From a virus: 31,830 nucleotides of DNA. Positions within the stretch are counted from its first letter, which is position 1. Each line of letters opens with the position of its first letter. The stretch spans positions 1 to 31,830 of IMG/VR virus record IMGVR_UViG_3300030107_005800, one strand, 5' to 3'. The position numbers and the translations under genes were made by a program. This document shows positions 1 to 8,500 of this stretch, in pieces. The notes under the pieces were generated by a model. That model worked only from the letters and a program-made list of their open reading frames with translations, had not been told where the DNA came from and searched no databases.

Positions 1-327
1 ATTCATCTCTTCATCAACTTCTCTAACTTTTTTCTGAAGTTCCATTAACTTATCAGTAGTATCAGCAACTGACTTGAGAATTTGACCAGCAACCTCATAA
101 GCTCTAGGGCTTGCAGTTTCACCTGCTACTTCCATTATTCCATTAAGAGATTCTTGGCCCTTTTCAATCAAAGAATATAAATTAGCACGAGTGTATTCAT
201 AATCTTTATTAACTTCAGTAACATTTTTAAGACCCTCTTTTCTTGTAACACATCCATTCTCTGGAGTATTACTTACTTCAATACTACTTGTATTGAGTGC
301 CTCATCAATAGGATCATAACTAGACAT
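1..327 (-). CDS. gp16: Terminase small subunit gp16 (3' part cut off by window edge)
   Basis: DNA-packaging protein of the T4 terminase; it regulates the large-subunit motor gp17 and recognises the DNA to be packaged. The frame opens at ATG 325-327 and stays open to base 1 (109 codons seen), so the C-terminus lies outside the window. The first 40 or so residues are polar and probably flexible (MSSYDPIDEAL...). A helical region follows with ARANLYSLIEKGQ (by translation TRANLYSLIEKGQ) and PRAYEVAGQILKS, then TDKLMELQKKV. This AYEVAGQ...TDKL.ELQKK pattern is characteristic of T4-like gp16. It follows gp15 after a 5-base gap, as in T4, and gp17 would be expected next beyond the edge. Family assignment is from recalled similarity and gene order. 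Confidence 0.88.
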   Translation of the reverse strand, partial: MSSYDPIDEALNTSSIEVSNTPENGCVTRKEGLKNVTEVNKDYEYTRANLYSLIEKGQESLNGIMEVAGETASPRAYEVAGQILKSVADTTDKLMELQKKVREVDEEMN

Positions 328-332
328 GACTC

Positions 333-1130
333 TTAAATATCCTCTTGTCTTGTTGGACTATAAGATTTAGCATCACCCAAATCTTGCCAATTTTCACTAA
401 ATCCAAAATCATCACCAGGTCCAGCATCAGCAGGAACAGGAGTGACAGTATATCTCATTTCTCGTTTAGCAGTCTTAGTATCAGTACTACTATAGATATC
501 TGCTTGAACTTTCTTAATCAGGCCATCCGTAGTAGAAGCAATAGGACCGAATAGATAAGTCTTAGCAGTAAAATTTAAAGTATAGATAAGTGCTCTTCTA
601 GTTGAAAAATCACCTTCATAATCATCTTGAAATGATATATTATCTAAAATTAATGGAATATCTCTTTTTTCCCCAATTGAACTTATTAAATCAACTGTTA
701 AAGTAAATGCAGGTTGAAAATAGGGTAATATCTGTTCTACAATTTGTAATGCATCATCATTTAATTTTGTAAAAATACTCAATTCAAATCCAATATTATA
801 AGGAACTGGCATATAAACCTTTTTCAAATTAGTTCCATCAGAAGTCTTAAATGTTTGAGTAACCCCAGCTTTTCTTGTAGGATCATAAGCAATATTATTC
901 ATTTCAAAAGACATTCTAGGTAATGTGGTTTGAACTGATTTATTTAAATCTGCTTGTTGTTCTAATCTAGCAAGAAATTTTTGAGCAGGACCATATGATA
1001 AAGGAACTTTTAATTCCGAATACTGGTCTCCTGCCCCATCTTTATGTTGAATATCTATAGCATTGAAGCACGTTCCAAAAGCTATAATAGTCTTTCTAAT
1101 AATTTCGTGGTAATAATAAGTTCCTAACAT
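333..1130 (-). CDS. gp15: Tail sheath stabilizer / tail completion protein gp15
   Basis: T4 gp15 forms a hexameric ring that caps the tail tube and contracted or extended sheath and connects the tail to the neck. The 265 residues match the usual length (T4 about 272). Diagnostic stretches are the N-terminal MLGTYYYHEIIRKTI, the LKVPLSYGPAQKFLARLE segment, and a central ELSIFTK...DALQIVEQILPYFQP block that is nearly identical in pattern to T4 gp15. The start ATG overlaps the stop of gp14 by one base (TAATG), indicating translational coupling. The acidic, proline-containing C-terminus (PVPADAGPGDDFGFSENW) resembles the variable tails of the family. Function is assigned by family and neighbours. 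Confidence 0.93.
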   Translation of the reverse strand: MLGTYYYHEIIRKTIIAFGTCFNAIDIQHKDGAGDQYSELKVPLSYGPAQKFLARLEQQADLNKSVQTTLPRMSFEMNNIAYDPTRKAGVTQTFKTSDGTNLKKVYMPVPYNIGFELSIFTKLNDDALQIVEQILPYFQPAFTLTVDLISSIGEKRDIPLILDNISFQDDYEGDFSTRRALIYTLNFTAKTYLFGPIASTTDGLIKKVQADIYSSTDTKTAKREMRYTVTPVPADAGPGDDFGFSENWQDLGDAKSYSPTRQEDI

Positions 1131-2566
1131 TATACTTGGCCAAAGGGATTTGATTCACTGAAATCAACAATAGAATCAGCTTCTGACTCTATTATTTCAT
1201 TCTGATCGTATTTATCAGCAAATTCAGCTGACTTAATATAGTCAATACTATATTGTGCACCAGAAGTAGATCCTACTGCTATTTCACCACCACCAAATTC
1301 ACCTTCTGTAGTTCCAAGTTTGAGGATACCTGTATCCTTATACCAACTCTTAACTCTACCTATAGCACCTGTAACAGACCCTACAACCTGTTCATTGAAT
1401 TGATACGTTCCAATACCTGTTATCAAGTGAGGAGAACCCACTGTGGCAATTCCTGTTCCAACAGTATACCCAATACCAGCATCCGCAATAAGAATTTCAC
1501 TGACTGTGTTTGATGCACCGACTACTATTCTTCCACTTGCAGTTACAATTCCAGCAGCAGCAGTTGGGCTACCAAAGTATAATTCTGGTGTATTGACATA
1601 ACCAGAACCTTGATCAACAATAGTGACTGTTGAAATACCAATACCATCAGTAACCAATCTAGCAGTTGCGGCAGCACCAACACCATGATAAGTAGTAAGA
1701 CCATTTGTAGCAGTAGTTGCGGCACTTACTATAGTAACTGTTGGTGCTACAGTATATCCAAAACCTGGTTGCGTTAATAAAATTTCTTTAACAGAATATA
1801 TGTTATCAACATGAGTTGTTATTGCAACTGCTGTGGCATCTACACCTCCCGATGGAGCTGTAGTAATTGCAACTGTAGGAACTTCTGTATAACCCGATCC
1901 ATCATCATTAAGGAAAATATTTCTAATATATCCTGATGTTGTAGTTACTCCTACAAGGGCAGTTGAACCTATAGAAATTAATTGCAATTCGGTTGTATAT
2001 CCATATTCTAAGACACTATTATCAACCTCTTCAATACCCGTAGAAGCTTCATCCCATCCACCAACTTCATCTTCAAGTTCAAATAATTCACACTGTAATT
2101 CATATACATAATTTTTTTGTAATTGATAAAATGGTTTTTCATGTTCTACAAATTTTATCTCAAACATTCTTTGTCCCAATGGGAAATATATTAAATCACC
2201 TTCCCTTGGTCTAGTTGCTACATTAATTTCACCCTCTGGCATCGTTAATAAAAATGGAGAAATGAAATCTTCAAATCTCTCTTTTGATATTGTTACCACT
2301 AAATCATCTTTAAGACTCATACCAAATTTAGTCATTATATCTCCAGCACCAGTATATCCCTCATATGTGTTAACATATGCTTCTATTGCAAAGTTATCAT
2401 TGAACGCAGAAGATTCTACTTCCCTAAAAATATTATCTGTATTAATAAGTTTTCTAGGTAAATAAAGTACTTCAACTCCATACATTGATAACTGTTCGTT
2501 AATCAAATCTTGGAGTAATCTTTGTTCTCCTTGAGAACCTTGTAGAAAAAAGGAATTTAGTGCCAT
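1130..2566 (-). CDS. gp14: Neck protein gp14 with a large beta-repeat insertion
   Basis: gp14 with gp13 forms the head-to-tail neck (head completion). The N-terminal 170 or so residues carry the family signature: MALNSFFLQGSQGEQRLLQDLI, YGVEVLYLPRK, then a domain with DDLVVTISKERFEDF and GDLIYFPLGQRMFEI. The C-terminus (FADKYDQNEIIESEADSIVDFSESNPFG) is also typical. T4 gp14 is about 256 residues; this one is 478. Most of the excess is at residues about 205-420. It holds four GxGY units (GSGYTEVPTVAI, GFGYTVAPTVTI, GSGYVNTPELYF, GIGYTVGTG), then a G.VTGAIGRVKSW...G.F.GGE module. These are predicted beta-rich and resemble repeats in the two giant proteins of this window. The insertion probably projects from the neck as a decoration, which is inference. 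It shares one base with both neighbours. Confidence 0.9.
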   Translation of the reverse strand: MALNSFFLQGSQGEQRLLQDLINEQLSMYGVEVLYLPRKLINTDNIFREVESSAFNDNFAIEAYVNTYEGYTGAGDIMTKFGMSLKDDLVVTISKERFEDFISPFLLTMPEGEINVATRPREGDLIYFPLGQRMFEIKFVEHEKPFYQLQKNYVYELQCELFELEDEVGGWDEASTGIEEVDNSVLEYGYTTELQLISIGSTALVGVTTTSGYIRNIFLNDDGSGYTEVPTVAITTAPSGGVDATAVAITTHVDNIYSVKEILLTQPGFGYTVAPTVTIVSAATTATNGLTTYHGVGAAATARLVTDGIGISTVTIVDQGSGYVNTPELYFGSPTAAAGIVTASGRIVVGASNTVSEILIADAGIGYTVGTGIATVGSPHLITGIGTYQFNEQVVGSVTGAIGRVKSWYKDTGILKLGTTEGEFGGGEIAVGSTSGAQYSIDYIKSAEFADKYDQNEIIESEADSIVDFSESNPFGQV

Positions 2567-3411
2567 TATCCTATCAAATCAAGAGGTGGTAATTCATATT
2601 CACTACTCATTTTTTCTCTAATATAATCTATTTCTCTTTGACCATCATCATATATTTCTCTTCCATTAAACTCAATTCCACCAGGTAATTTGACTCCTCT
2701 AAACTTAATTAAATTTTGACCCCACTGTCTTTTTATAAGAGCAGTTGCATATCTCTTTAAGAATGAATCATTCCATACACCAGTAAATGTGGTAGGATCT
2801 AAAAGTCTGTAACAATCAAGAACAAAATAAGTGCCAACTTCTTCTGAAGCCCAATCAATATCCAAATATAATCTATCTTGTCTTTGATTAAATCTTATTT
2901 GCTTATCCGTAGTTAATAGAAAATCTATATCTTCTAGATAAGTTTTAACCATAGAATATTGTAGTAATTCAATAGAATTGAAAAAATACAAGTCATTTAG
3001 AAATAATTGATACTTAATACTAAACATTCCCCCGGAAATAGAACTAGTATCAAACTTAAATATCTTTTCTACACCAATAACTGATTCAGGAACTTGGAGG
3101 AAATTAGAATTTTCATACCAATTGAATGACATGGTTCCTACACCACTTACATTAGTAGAATTGGCAGTTGTTGTAACAATACCAACACCAGTAGTAGGAT
3201 CCGCCTTTCCCCTATCAATATCATCTTGTGTTAGCTTATATTTTAAATACATCCTCTCAACACCATCAAAATGACGTTCATTGAAAAGTTGTAACGCATC
3301 ATCTATTAAATCATCTACCTGATCATCATCCACATTAATCTCCAATACAGGAGATCCTAATTGTCTCAAACAATAATCTTTAAATTCTTGTCTAGTTGTT
3401 GGTTTTGCCAT
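2566..3411 (-). CDS. gp13: Neck (head completion) protein gp13
   Basis: Partner of gp14 in the neck ring that seals the filled head and receives the tail. The length of 281 residues is close to T4 gp13 (about 309). The N-terminus (KPTTRQEFKDYCLRQLGSP, then ELEIN-type VLEINVDDDQVDDLIDDAL) and the C-terminal segment with LIKRQWGQNLIKFRGV and GGIEFNGREIYDDGQREIDYIRE are standard for marine T4-like gp13. Only a short GVGIVTTTANSTNVSGVGT linker near residues 75-93 is unusual; its composition echoes the repeat proteins nearby. Start and stop overlap neighbours by one base each (TGATG upstream, TAATG downstream), so it is translated as part of the 13-14-15 chain. Confidence 0.92.
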   Translation of the reverse strand: MAKPTTRQEFKDYCLRQLGSPVLEINVDDDQVDDLIDDALQLFNERHFDGVERMYLKYKLTQDDIDRGKADPTTGVGIVTTTANSTNVSGVGTMSFNWYENSNFLQVPESVIGVEKIFKFDTSSISGGMFSIKYQLFLNDLYFFNSIELLQYSMVKTYLEDIDFLLTTDKQIRFNQRQDRLYLDIDWASEEVGTYFVLDCYRLLDPTTFTGVWNDSFLKRYATALIKRQWGQNLIKFRGVKLPGGIEFNGREIYDDGQREIDYIREKMSSEYELPPLDLIG

Positions 3412-4967
3412 CAGTAAGTACCTCCATCGATTAATCCAGCAGTTAATGTTCCACTAACATTAGCAGTTGCTGCAGTTAAAATACCAGTAATATTAGCATT
3501 TCTCGCAGTAAATTCATCGAATGTTAGATCATCTTTTACATATAAATCTCCACCAACATAAAGATCACCACCTGTAGTAGTAATACCTCCACTACTTGCT
3601 AATGTTGTAATTCCAACAACATTTAAAGTATCGGTAATATCAACTCCAGAAGAGCTAGTTTCAAGACGTTTTACATCATTATAAAATATGGATACAGATC
3701 CACCATCAACAGCTAAAAGGTAATCCTCACTATGATTTTGAGTTTGTAATCTTATATCATTACCAGCAATTCTAAATTGCCCGGTTTCATTCCTTATAGT
3801 ACTATTTCCACTCTGGTGGAATAGTTTCATATCACCACCTGATGCACTACCAAATACTAATTGGGCACTGTCATCAAACTTAAACTTACTTGTTGCTTTA
3901 TCCCATAGAATATTATATGCAGCACCAGGGAATTGTACATCATCATTGAATGTAGTAATACCAGCAGTTACAACTATTCCACCAGTGGTAACTCTAAGTC
4001 CCTTTCCAGCAGTAACAATTCCAACAGAATCAATATTAGTTACATCTTCTTTTGTTAATGTTCCTGCAATAGAAACATTACCACTAAAGGTTCCATCAAC
4101 TGCAGTTACATTACCAACTACATTTATACCTTCAAGAGTGGTGGCAACTTTCTCAACACCATTAAAGAATAATTTTACGTCATTATTAACATTAGCTTCA
4201 AGATATGTCTCACTACCATCTTCTCTTTTAAGTAATATTTTATCACCACGAATCCTTAAATCACCACCACTATTTTTCATAAAGGTATGAGAACCTCCAT
4301 GCCATATCTCAAAATCTTTATTATCTCCAAATTCTAATCGAGTATTATTAAATAGAATTAAATCACTTGTAGAAGCATCCCATCTTGCATTAGATGTTGC
4401 ACCAACAAATTTTACATCATCATTAAATGTAGAAATACCAGTTACATTTAAACTACCAATACCAGCATTTCCAGGAACTACTAATTGCTCAATAGTACCA
4501 ATACCAGTAATATTAATATTTCTACCAGTTACTTCATCATATACAATATCATCTTTAACAAATAAATCACCACCAACATATAAATCACCACCAGTGGTTG
4601 TTATTCCACCAGCAGATGCTAAGGTAGTAATTCCACTAGATCTTAAATTTCTAGTGTCAATATCGGTACCAAAAATAGTATCTCCAACTTGAAGAGTTCC
4701 ACCAATGGTAACATTACTAGTTACATTTACACTCGAAAGGAAACTAGATACTCCTACAAAAGTAGAAATTCCACTAATAAAAACATTATCAGTAAAAGTA
4801 GAGAAACCTACAAAGGTAGAAAGACCAGAAACATGTAAAGCTGTTACTGATGCAATTCCCCCAATAACATTGGTCGCTTCTTCGGCAAAAAGAGCACGAC
4901 CACCAGATGCACTGGAAAGAACTTTTATTGCATTTTGGGCCCCTACTCTTACCTTAACATTTGCCAT
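3411..4967 (-). CDS. Repeat-rich tail-fibre-like virion protein
   Basis: The 518-residue protein has no catalytic motif. It is built of two related halves, each with a beta-strand block (ISTFNDDVKFVGAT / ITTFNDDVQFPGAA, then FGDNKDFEIWHGGS / FGSASGGDMKLFHQSGN, then LRIRGDKILLK / FRIAGNDIRLQ, then VKLFFNGVEKVAT / VSIFYNDVKRLET). Each half also has a cassette GGITTTGGDLYVGGDL(F/Y)VKDD. The N-terminus carries shorter LSTFVG/ISTFVG repeats. This GD..DL.I.H.GS...Y.N..K..ET design is common in cyanophage fibre-like structural proteins, probably trimeric beta-fibres. In T4 the corresponding place upstream of 13 is held by wac (fibritin), so a whisker- or fibre-like role is possible but inferred. It overlaps gp13 and the Ig-like gene by one base each. 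Confidence 0.75.
   Translation of the reverse strand: MANVKVRVGAQNAIKVLSSASGGRALFAEEATNVIGGIASVTALHVSGLSTFVGFSTFTDNVFISGISTFVGVSSFLSSVNVTSNVTIGGTLQVGDTIFGTDIDTRNLRSSGITTLASAGGITTTGGDLYVGGDLFVKDDIVYDEVTGRNINITGIGTIEQLVVPGNAGIGSLNVTGISTFNDDVKFVGATSNARWDASTSDLILFNNTRLEFGDNKDFEIWHGGSHTFMKNSGGDLRIRGDKILLKREDGSETYLEANVNNDVKLFFNGVEKVATTLEGINVVGNVTAVDGTFSGNVSIAGTLTKEDVTNIDSVGIVTAGKGLRVTTGGIVVTAGITTFNDDVQFPGAAYNILWDKATSKFKFDDSAQLVFGSASGGDMKLFHQSGNSTIRNETGQFRIAGNDIRLQTQNHSEDYLLAVDGGSVSIFYNDVKRLETSSSGVDITDTLNVVGITTLASSGGITTTGGDLYVGGDLYVKDDLTFDEFTARNANITGILTAATANVSGTLTAGLIDGGTY
3481..3614 (-). repeat. Direct repeat, distal copy (inside fibre-like gene)
   Basis: This segment matches 4501-4634 in the same frame with no gaps, at an offset of exactly 1020 bases (340 codons). 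Both begin with the same 15 bases (ataccagtaatatta on the plus strand), and roughly three quarters of positions agree by eye. It encodes the GGITTTGGDLYVGGDLYVKDD cassette and the following R-N-x-N-ITG strand. The pattern is that of an old in-frame duplication within the gene. Confidence 0.8.
4501..4634 (-). repeat. Direct repeat, proximal copy (inside fibre-like gene)
   Basis: Partner of the repeat at 3481-3614. It encodes GGITTTGGDLYVGGDLFVKDD followed by RNINITGIGT. Many differences between the copies are at third codon positions, while the GGDLYVGGDL.VKDD core is kept, which suggests selection on the protein. Confidence 0.8.
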
Positions 4968-5308
4968 TATCGTGTTACCCCTTCCCTTACAAGAACCGTT
5001 CCTTCAACAACAACTTCTTTTGTAGTGCCTTTAGTAATAACAACATTATAAACATGTCTACCTGCCTTTAAACTGGTAGTTTCAGTAGCAGTCAGAGTCA
5101 AAGATATTTCTCCTGCTGTAGGAGGAGAAGCAATAATGGCAGTAAAATCAGTTTTTGTAGAGCTTCCAGCCCATTTCCTCATTTGAGAACTGATAGTATA
5201 ACCAGTCAAATCTAATGGAGCATTGGTATTAGTTGCTTCTAAGTTAAATGTTTGGGTAAAAGTACTTCCCGTATTGATTACAAGATTACTAACATATACG
5301 GCGGCCAT
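4967..5308 (-). CDS. Small Ig-like / BppU-N-like beta-sandwich protein
   Basis: The 113-residue protein is predicted all-beta. It has an opening INTGSTFTQTFNLE strand, then DLTGYTISSQMRK, FTAIIASPPTAGEISLTLTATETTSLKAGRHVYNVVIT and a final VVVEGTVLVREGVTR. The pattern LTGYT..SQ.R...GEI.L.LTA.ET..L.AG..VY.V.IT...V..GTV.V is widespread in small phage tail-associated Ig-like domains. In marine T4-like phages it usually accompanies fibre genes. It has its own late promoter box 26 bases upstream and a GTGAGAA stretch before the ATG, and it overlaps the fibre-like gene by one base. A virion accessory or fibre-adaptor role is inferred; the exact function is unknown. Confidence 0.7.
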   Translation of the reverse strand: MAAVYVSNLVINTGSTFTQTFNLEATNTNAPLDLTGYTISSQMRKWAGSSTKTDFTAIIASPPTAGEISLTLTATETTSLKAGRHVYNVVITKGTTKEVVVEGTVLVREGVTR

Positions 5309-5332
5309 ATATTCTCACAAGAACCTTACTAG

Positions 5333-5536
5333 TTATTTATATTTCGATTCAACCAGCCTTTTTAAAAGACCTTTCAATTCATCAATTTCCTCTCTCATTC
5401 TCCTTAATTCATTTTTTTCCTTGTTCATGGAAGTAATTGTATTTAATCTTGAACGATACCCAATACTATCAGTATTAATAATCGCACCTGATTTTTCATC
5501 ACGGTATAGATGAGGATGACCTTCAACTCTAATCAT
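5333..5536 (-). CDS. Small conserved coiled-coil protein
   Basis: The 67 residues fall in two parts. A short N-terminal part (MIRVEGHPHLYRDEKSGAI, then INTDSIGYRSRL) is of a type often seen in marine T4-like phages as a stand-alone small gene. The C-terminal half is charged and heptad-like (KEKNELRRMREEIDELKGLLKRLVE), predicted to be a coiled coil. The start overlaps the stop of the giant DUF4815 gene as ATGA, so it is translationally coupled to it. It may be a minor virion or assembly factor for the large protein, by context only. No function is established from the sequence. Confidence 0.75.
   Translation of the reverse strand: MIRVEGHPHLYRDEKSGAIINTDSIGYRSRLNTITSMNKEKNELRRMREEIDELKGLLKRLVESKYK
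5334..5341 (-). promoter_or_regulatory. T4-type late promoter box TATAAATA
   Basis: A perfect TATAAATA reads on the minus strand 26 bases before the ATG of the Ig-like gene and overlaps the stop codon of the 67-codon gene upstream (AAA TAT AAA TAA). It matches the T4 late-promoter -10 element recognised by gp55-type sigma factors. It would drive the Ig-like, fibre-like, 13, 14, 15 and 16 genes. Confidence 0.75.
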
Positions 5537-8500
5537 TTAACAGCAATAGTACGAAGATCTCTAATTCTAGGAGCACTTGCTTGATTTGTTCCTGAAAGTA
5601 TGATTTTAATAGAATATCCAACAAATTCACCTAAATTATCAGCACTAAATTGATACTCTAAAAATTGACCATCTATGCTTGCTGGAACAAACGCATCGGG
5701 TCTTCCATTATTTTGAGATGGATCTATTACCCTATCTCCAAAACCATCTCCCGTCGAATCCGTCAAATTATCATAACCAGGGAATAATTCAAATGTAGGA
5801 TTTGATTGGTTAGAACCTGCTCTAATCAAATTGTAAAGAACTCTAATATCGGAAGAAGTACTTCTAAAAGCAGAGAAAAGAACTTTTAAAGAATCTGCAG
5901 GTTTATCTAAAGAAACTGTTCGAGAAACATAAATTGCACTGTTAGGATCATAAGTTCCCGAACTAACTAAATTACTATCTGCATAATTGATTATAGGATT
6001 ATTTAACCTATTAGATCTGAATTCAGTATAAGAAATGTCAGTTTGAATTATAGGAGATACATTCTCATTGTTAGTGGTTAAATTTATTGCTGTTGTAAAT
6101 GACTTATTTCTCTCCATATTAGTTAAATAAGTTGTTTCATTTACTTTAGAACATACAAGTCTAGGAGTGCTAAAGTTATTTAATGTATTCAATTGAACAG
6201 GTTGGAATCCTTGATCAATAAATGAAACTTCGTTACCATCAATACTAGTTCCAGTTACAGTTCTTACCGATGCTGTTGCCCCAGTGACTGCTGCTGGAGT
6301 TAATACACTATAATTAGGAACTATTGCATCAAACTGAATATTTCTAGTTGCAGTGGCATTAGATCCCCCACAGAATACATCTTCTGTTCCACCAAAGGCT
6401 AAGGCAGGTATATCATCGGTATTATTATCAGTAGATCTATTTTTACCTGCAGTAGCAGCAAATCCAACATAATAACTATCTAAAGCAATATTAATAGGAG
6501 AAATAGTATGCTGCCTATTTATTCTTCTTAAAGATACGTTACTAAGTTCGTATTTTTGAACTGGAGTAGTAACATCATGATTTATAGATTGAGTAGAATC
6601 TACCCCTCTTGTAATAGTTTCTAAAACTCCAACACCAACAGATTCATATCCAATAATTTCATCACCAATTCTAATATAACCAGTATTCGCAGCACCAACT
6701 GCAATTCCTTCAAATGTATTAAGATCAGGAGATAATGTAGAACCAACACTGATAGTGCTATCAGTGGCCACTAAATTAGATGACAATGTAGTAGTATTTA
6801 AATTACTCTTAATATTTTTCAGTTCCAATTTATTATTAGTAGCATTCATGCCATGTTCAAATTGATCAACTTTTATATAATTTCCATCATATGGTGCAGC
6901 ATTAACTTGTAAACCTTCCCAAAGACCACCTACCAAATCTTTAAGAGCCCCAGCATCATCATAATATCTTATATTTTGATTTTTTATAAATCCACCACCA
7001 CCTGCAGATCCAGTTCCTTGAATACCAGACAGATAAAGAGTATCCAAACCGCCAGTGTCAGTAATTGTTATTAATGCACCAGTACCAACATTACCTTCCA
7101 TATCTCCTGTTACAATACCTACCACATCTCCTCCAGTATATCCAGTTCCTACACGAGAAGTTTGGAATCCTGTAATAACACCGTCACTGACAGTTATATT
7201 ATTAAGTTCATAATTAACACCACTACCTATAATATTAAATGTCTTAACAACACCTGTAGTTGCATTATAACTGGTTCCACCAGCACTTATTGTACTAGCA
7301 CCACTAACTGGACCACCTCCACCTATCACATATGCATTAGCTCCATTATTTGTATATCCTACAATTTTTCTGGTAGTATCAGTAAGTGTATTAATTCCAG
7401 TATTACCTGTTGTAAGAGTTGTAATACCTATTTGACCTTTTTTAGGTAAAGTTGTTATAGCATTACTAGCAAGATTCGATACATATCCATTACTTTCACT
7501 TAAAGTGGGATTAGCAAAGAAAGCAGTTCCAGAATTCTCTGTAAACTTAGCCTTATATAATTTAAATTTAAGATCTTCTTTCTGTTTAGGTGTCCAAATA
7601 GATCCGTTTTGAGATAAGAATAAACTACCTAAAGCCCATTGTTGGGTATATTTTTTAGCAGCAACATTAGGAAGAGTAGCTATATTTACTGCCTCTTCAT
7701 CCATTACTGCAACCCATACTTGATACTTATCACTTGTAGGTGCAAGAAGAACTACTGCATATTCTCTACCTGGTGGTAAATAAATTGGTTGAGGGAATAC
7801 AACCTTAGTTGCTACATCAGCTGTATCCGAAATTAAAATATCAGCTGAAGGAACAACAACAGGAGTTCCCACAACTCTTCTAGTGGGAATACCCAATTCA
7901 AGGGTTCTAATTTCTACTGTTACACTGCTATTTCCAGGAACTCCATTATCATCTTCATCTCTAGATTGGAAAAATAAATCAACAGAAGTCACAAAAACTC
8001 CATGCTGATCATCTTCCAGACCTACATTAGGATCTGGAGCTTCTATATTACCACCAACAGTAAATGATTGTGCCAGAGGATCAAGCCGTTCTCTATCTGC
8101 TATAGTTGTGGTTGCGGTTGTAATAATAGTAGTAGTTTGAACTTGTCTAGTTACAAATGTACCTCTAGATTCATATTGTGCCTGTGCAGCAGAAATTATA
8201 GTACCTCCTTTTACTGGACTTTTATTAACAGAACTACTACTAAGTCTATAAATTTTATTTCCCGTTTCAATTCTAACTGCAGGTGCAGGATCTTGCCAAG
8301 GATCCCTTAAGAAAAATGTTCCTATTACATTACCAAACGAATCAGTTTTTAAAGTTAAATCCTTAACATATGCAATAGCATTACTACTTTCACCTACCAA
8401 TCTTGTTCCTACAGTTACATATCCACTATATAATCCTTGATTTTCACTTGCTAATGCTAATGTATCCACATTTAGAATTGGAGAAGAATTGGTATAATCT

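Noticed and set aside
345-554. Plus-strand open frame opposite gp15, and other plus-strand frames opposite the large genes
   Set aside because: All lie inside well-supported minus-strand genes and have low-complexity Ser/Thr/Ile-rich translations from the complementary codons. None has recognisable motifs or supporting signals.
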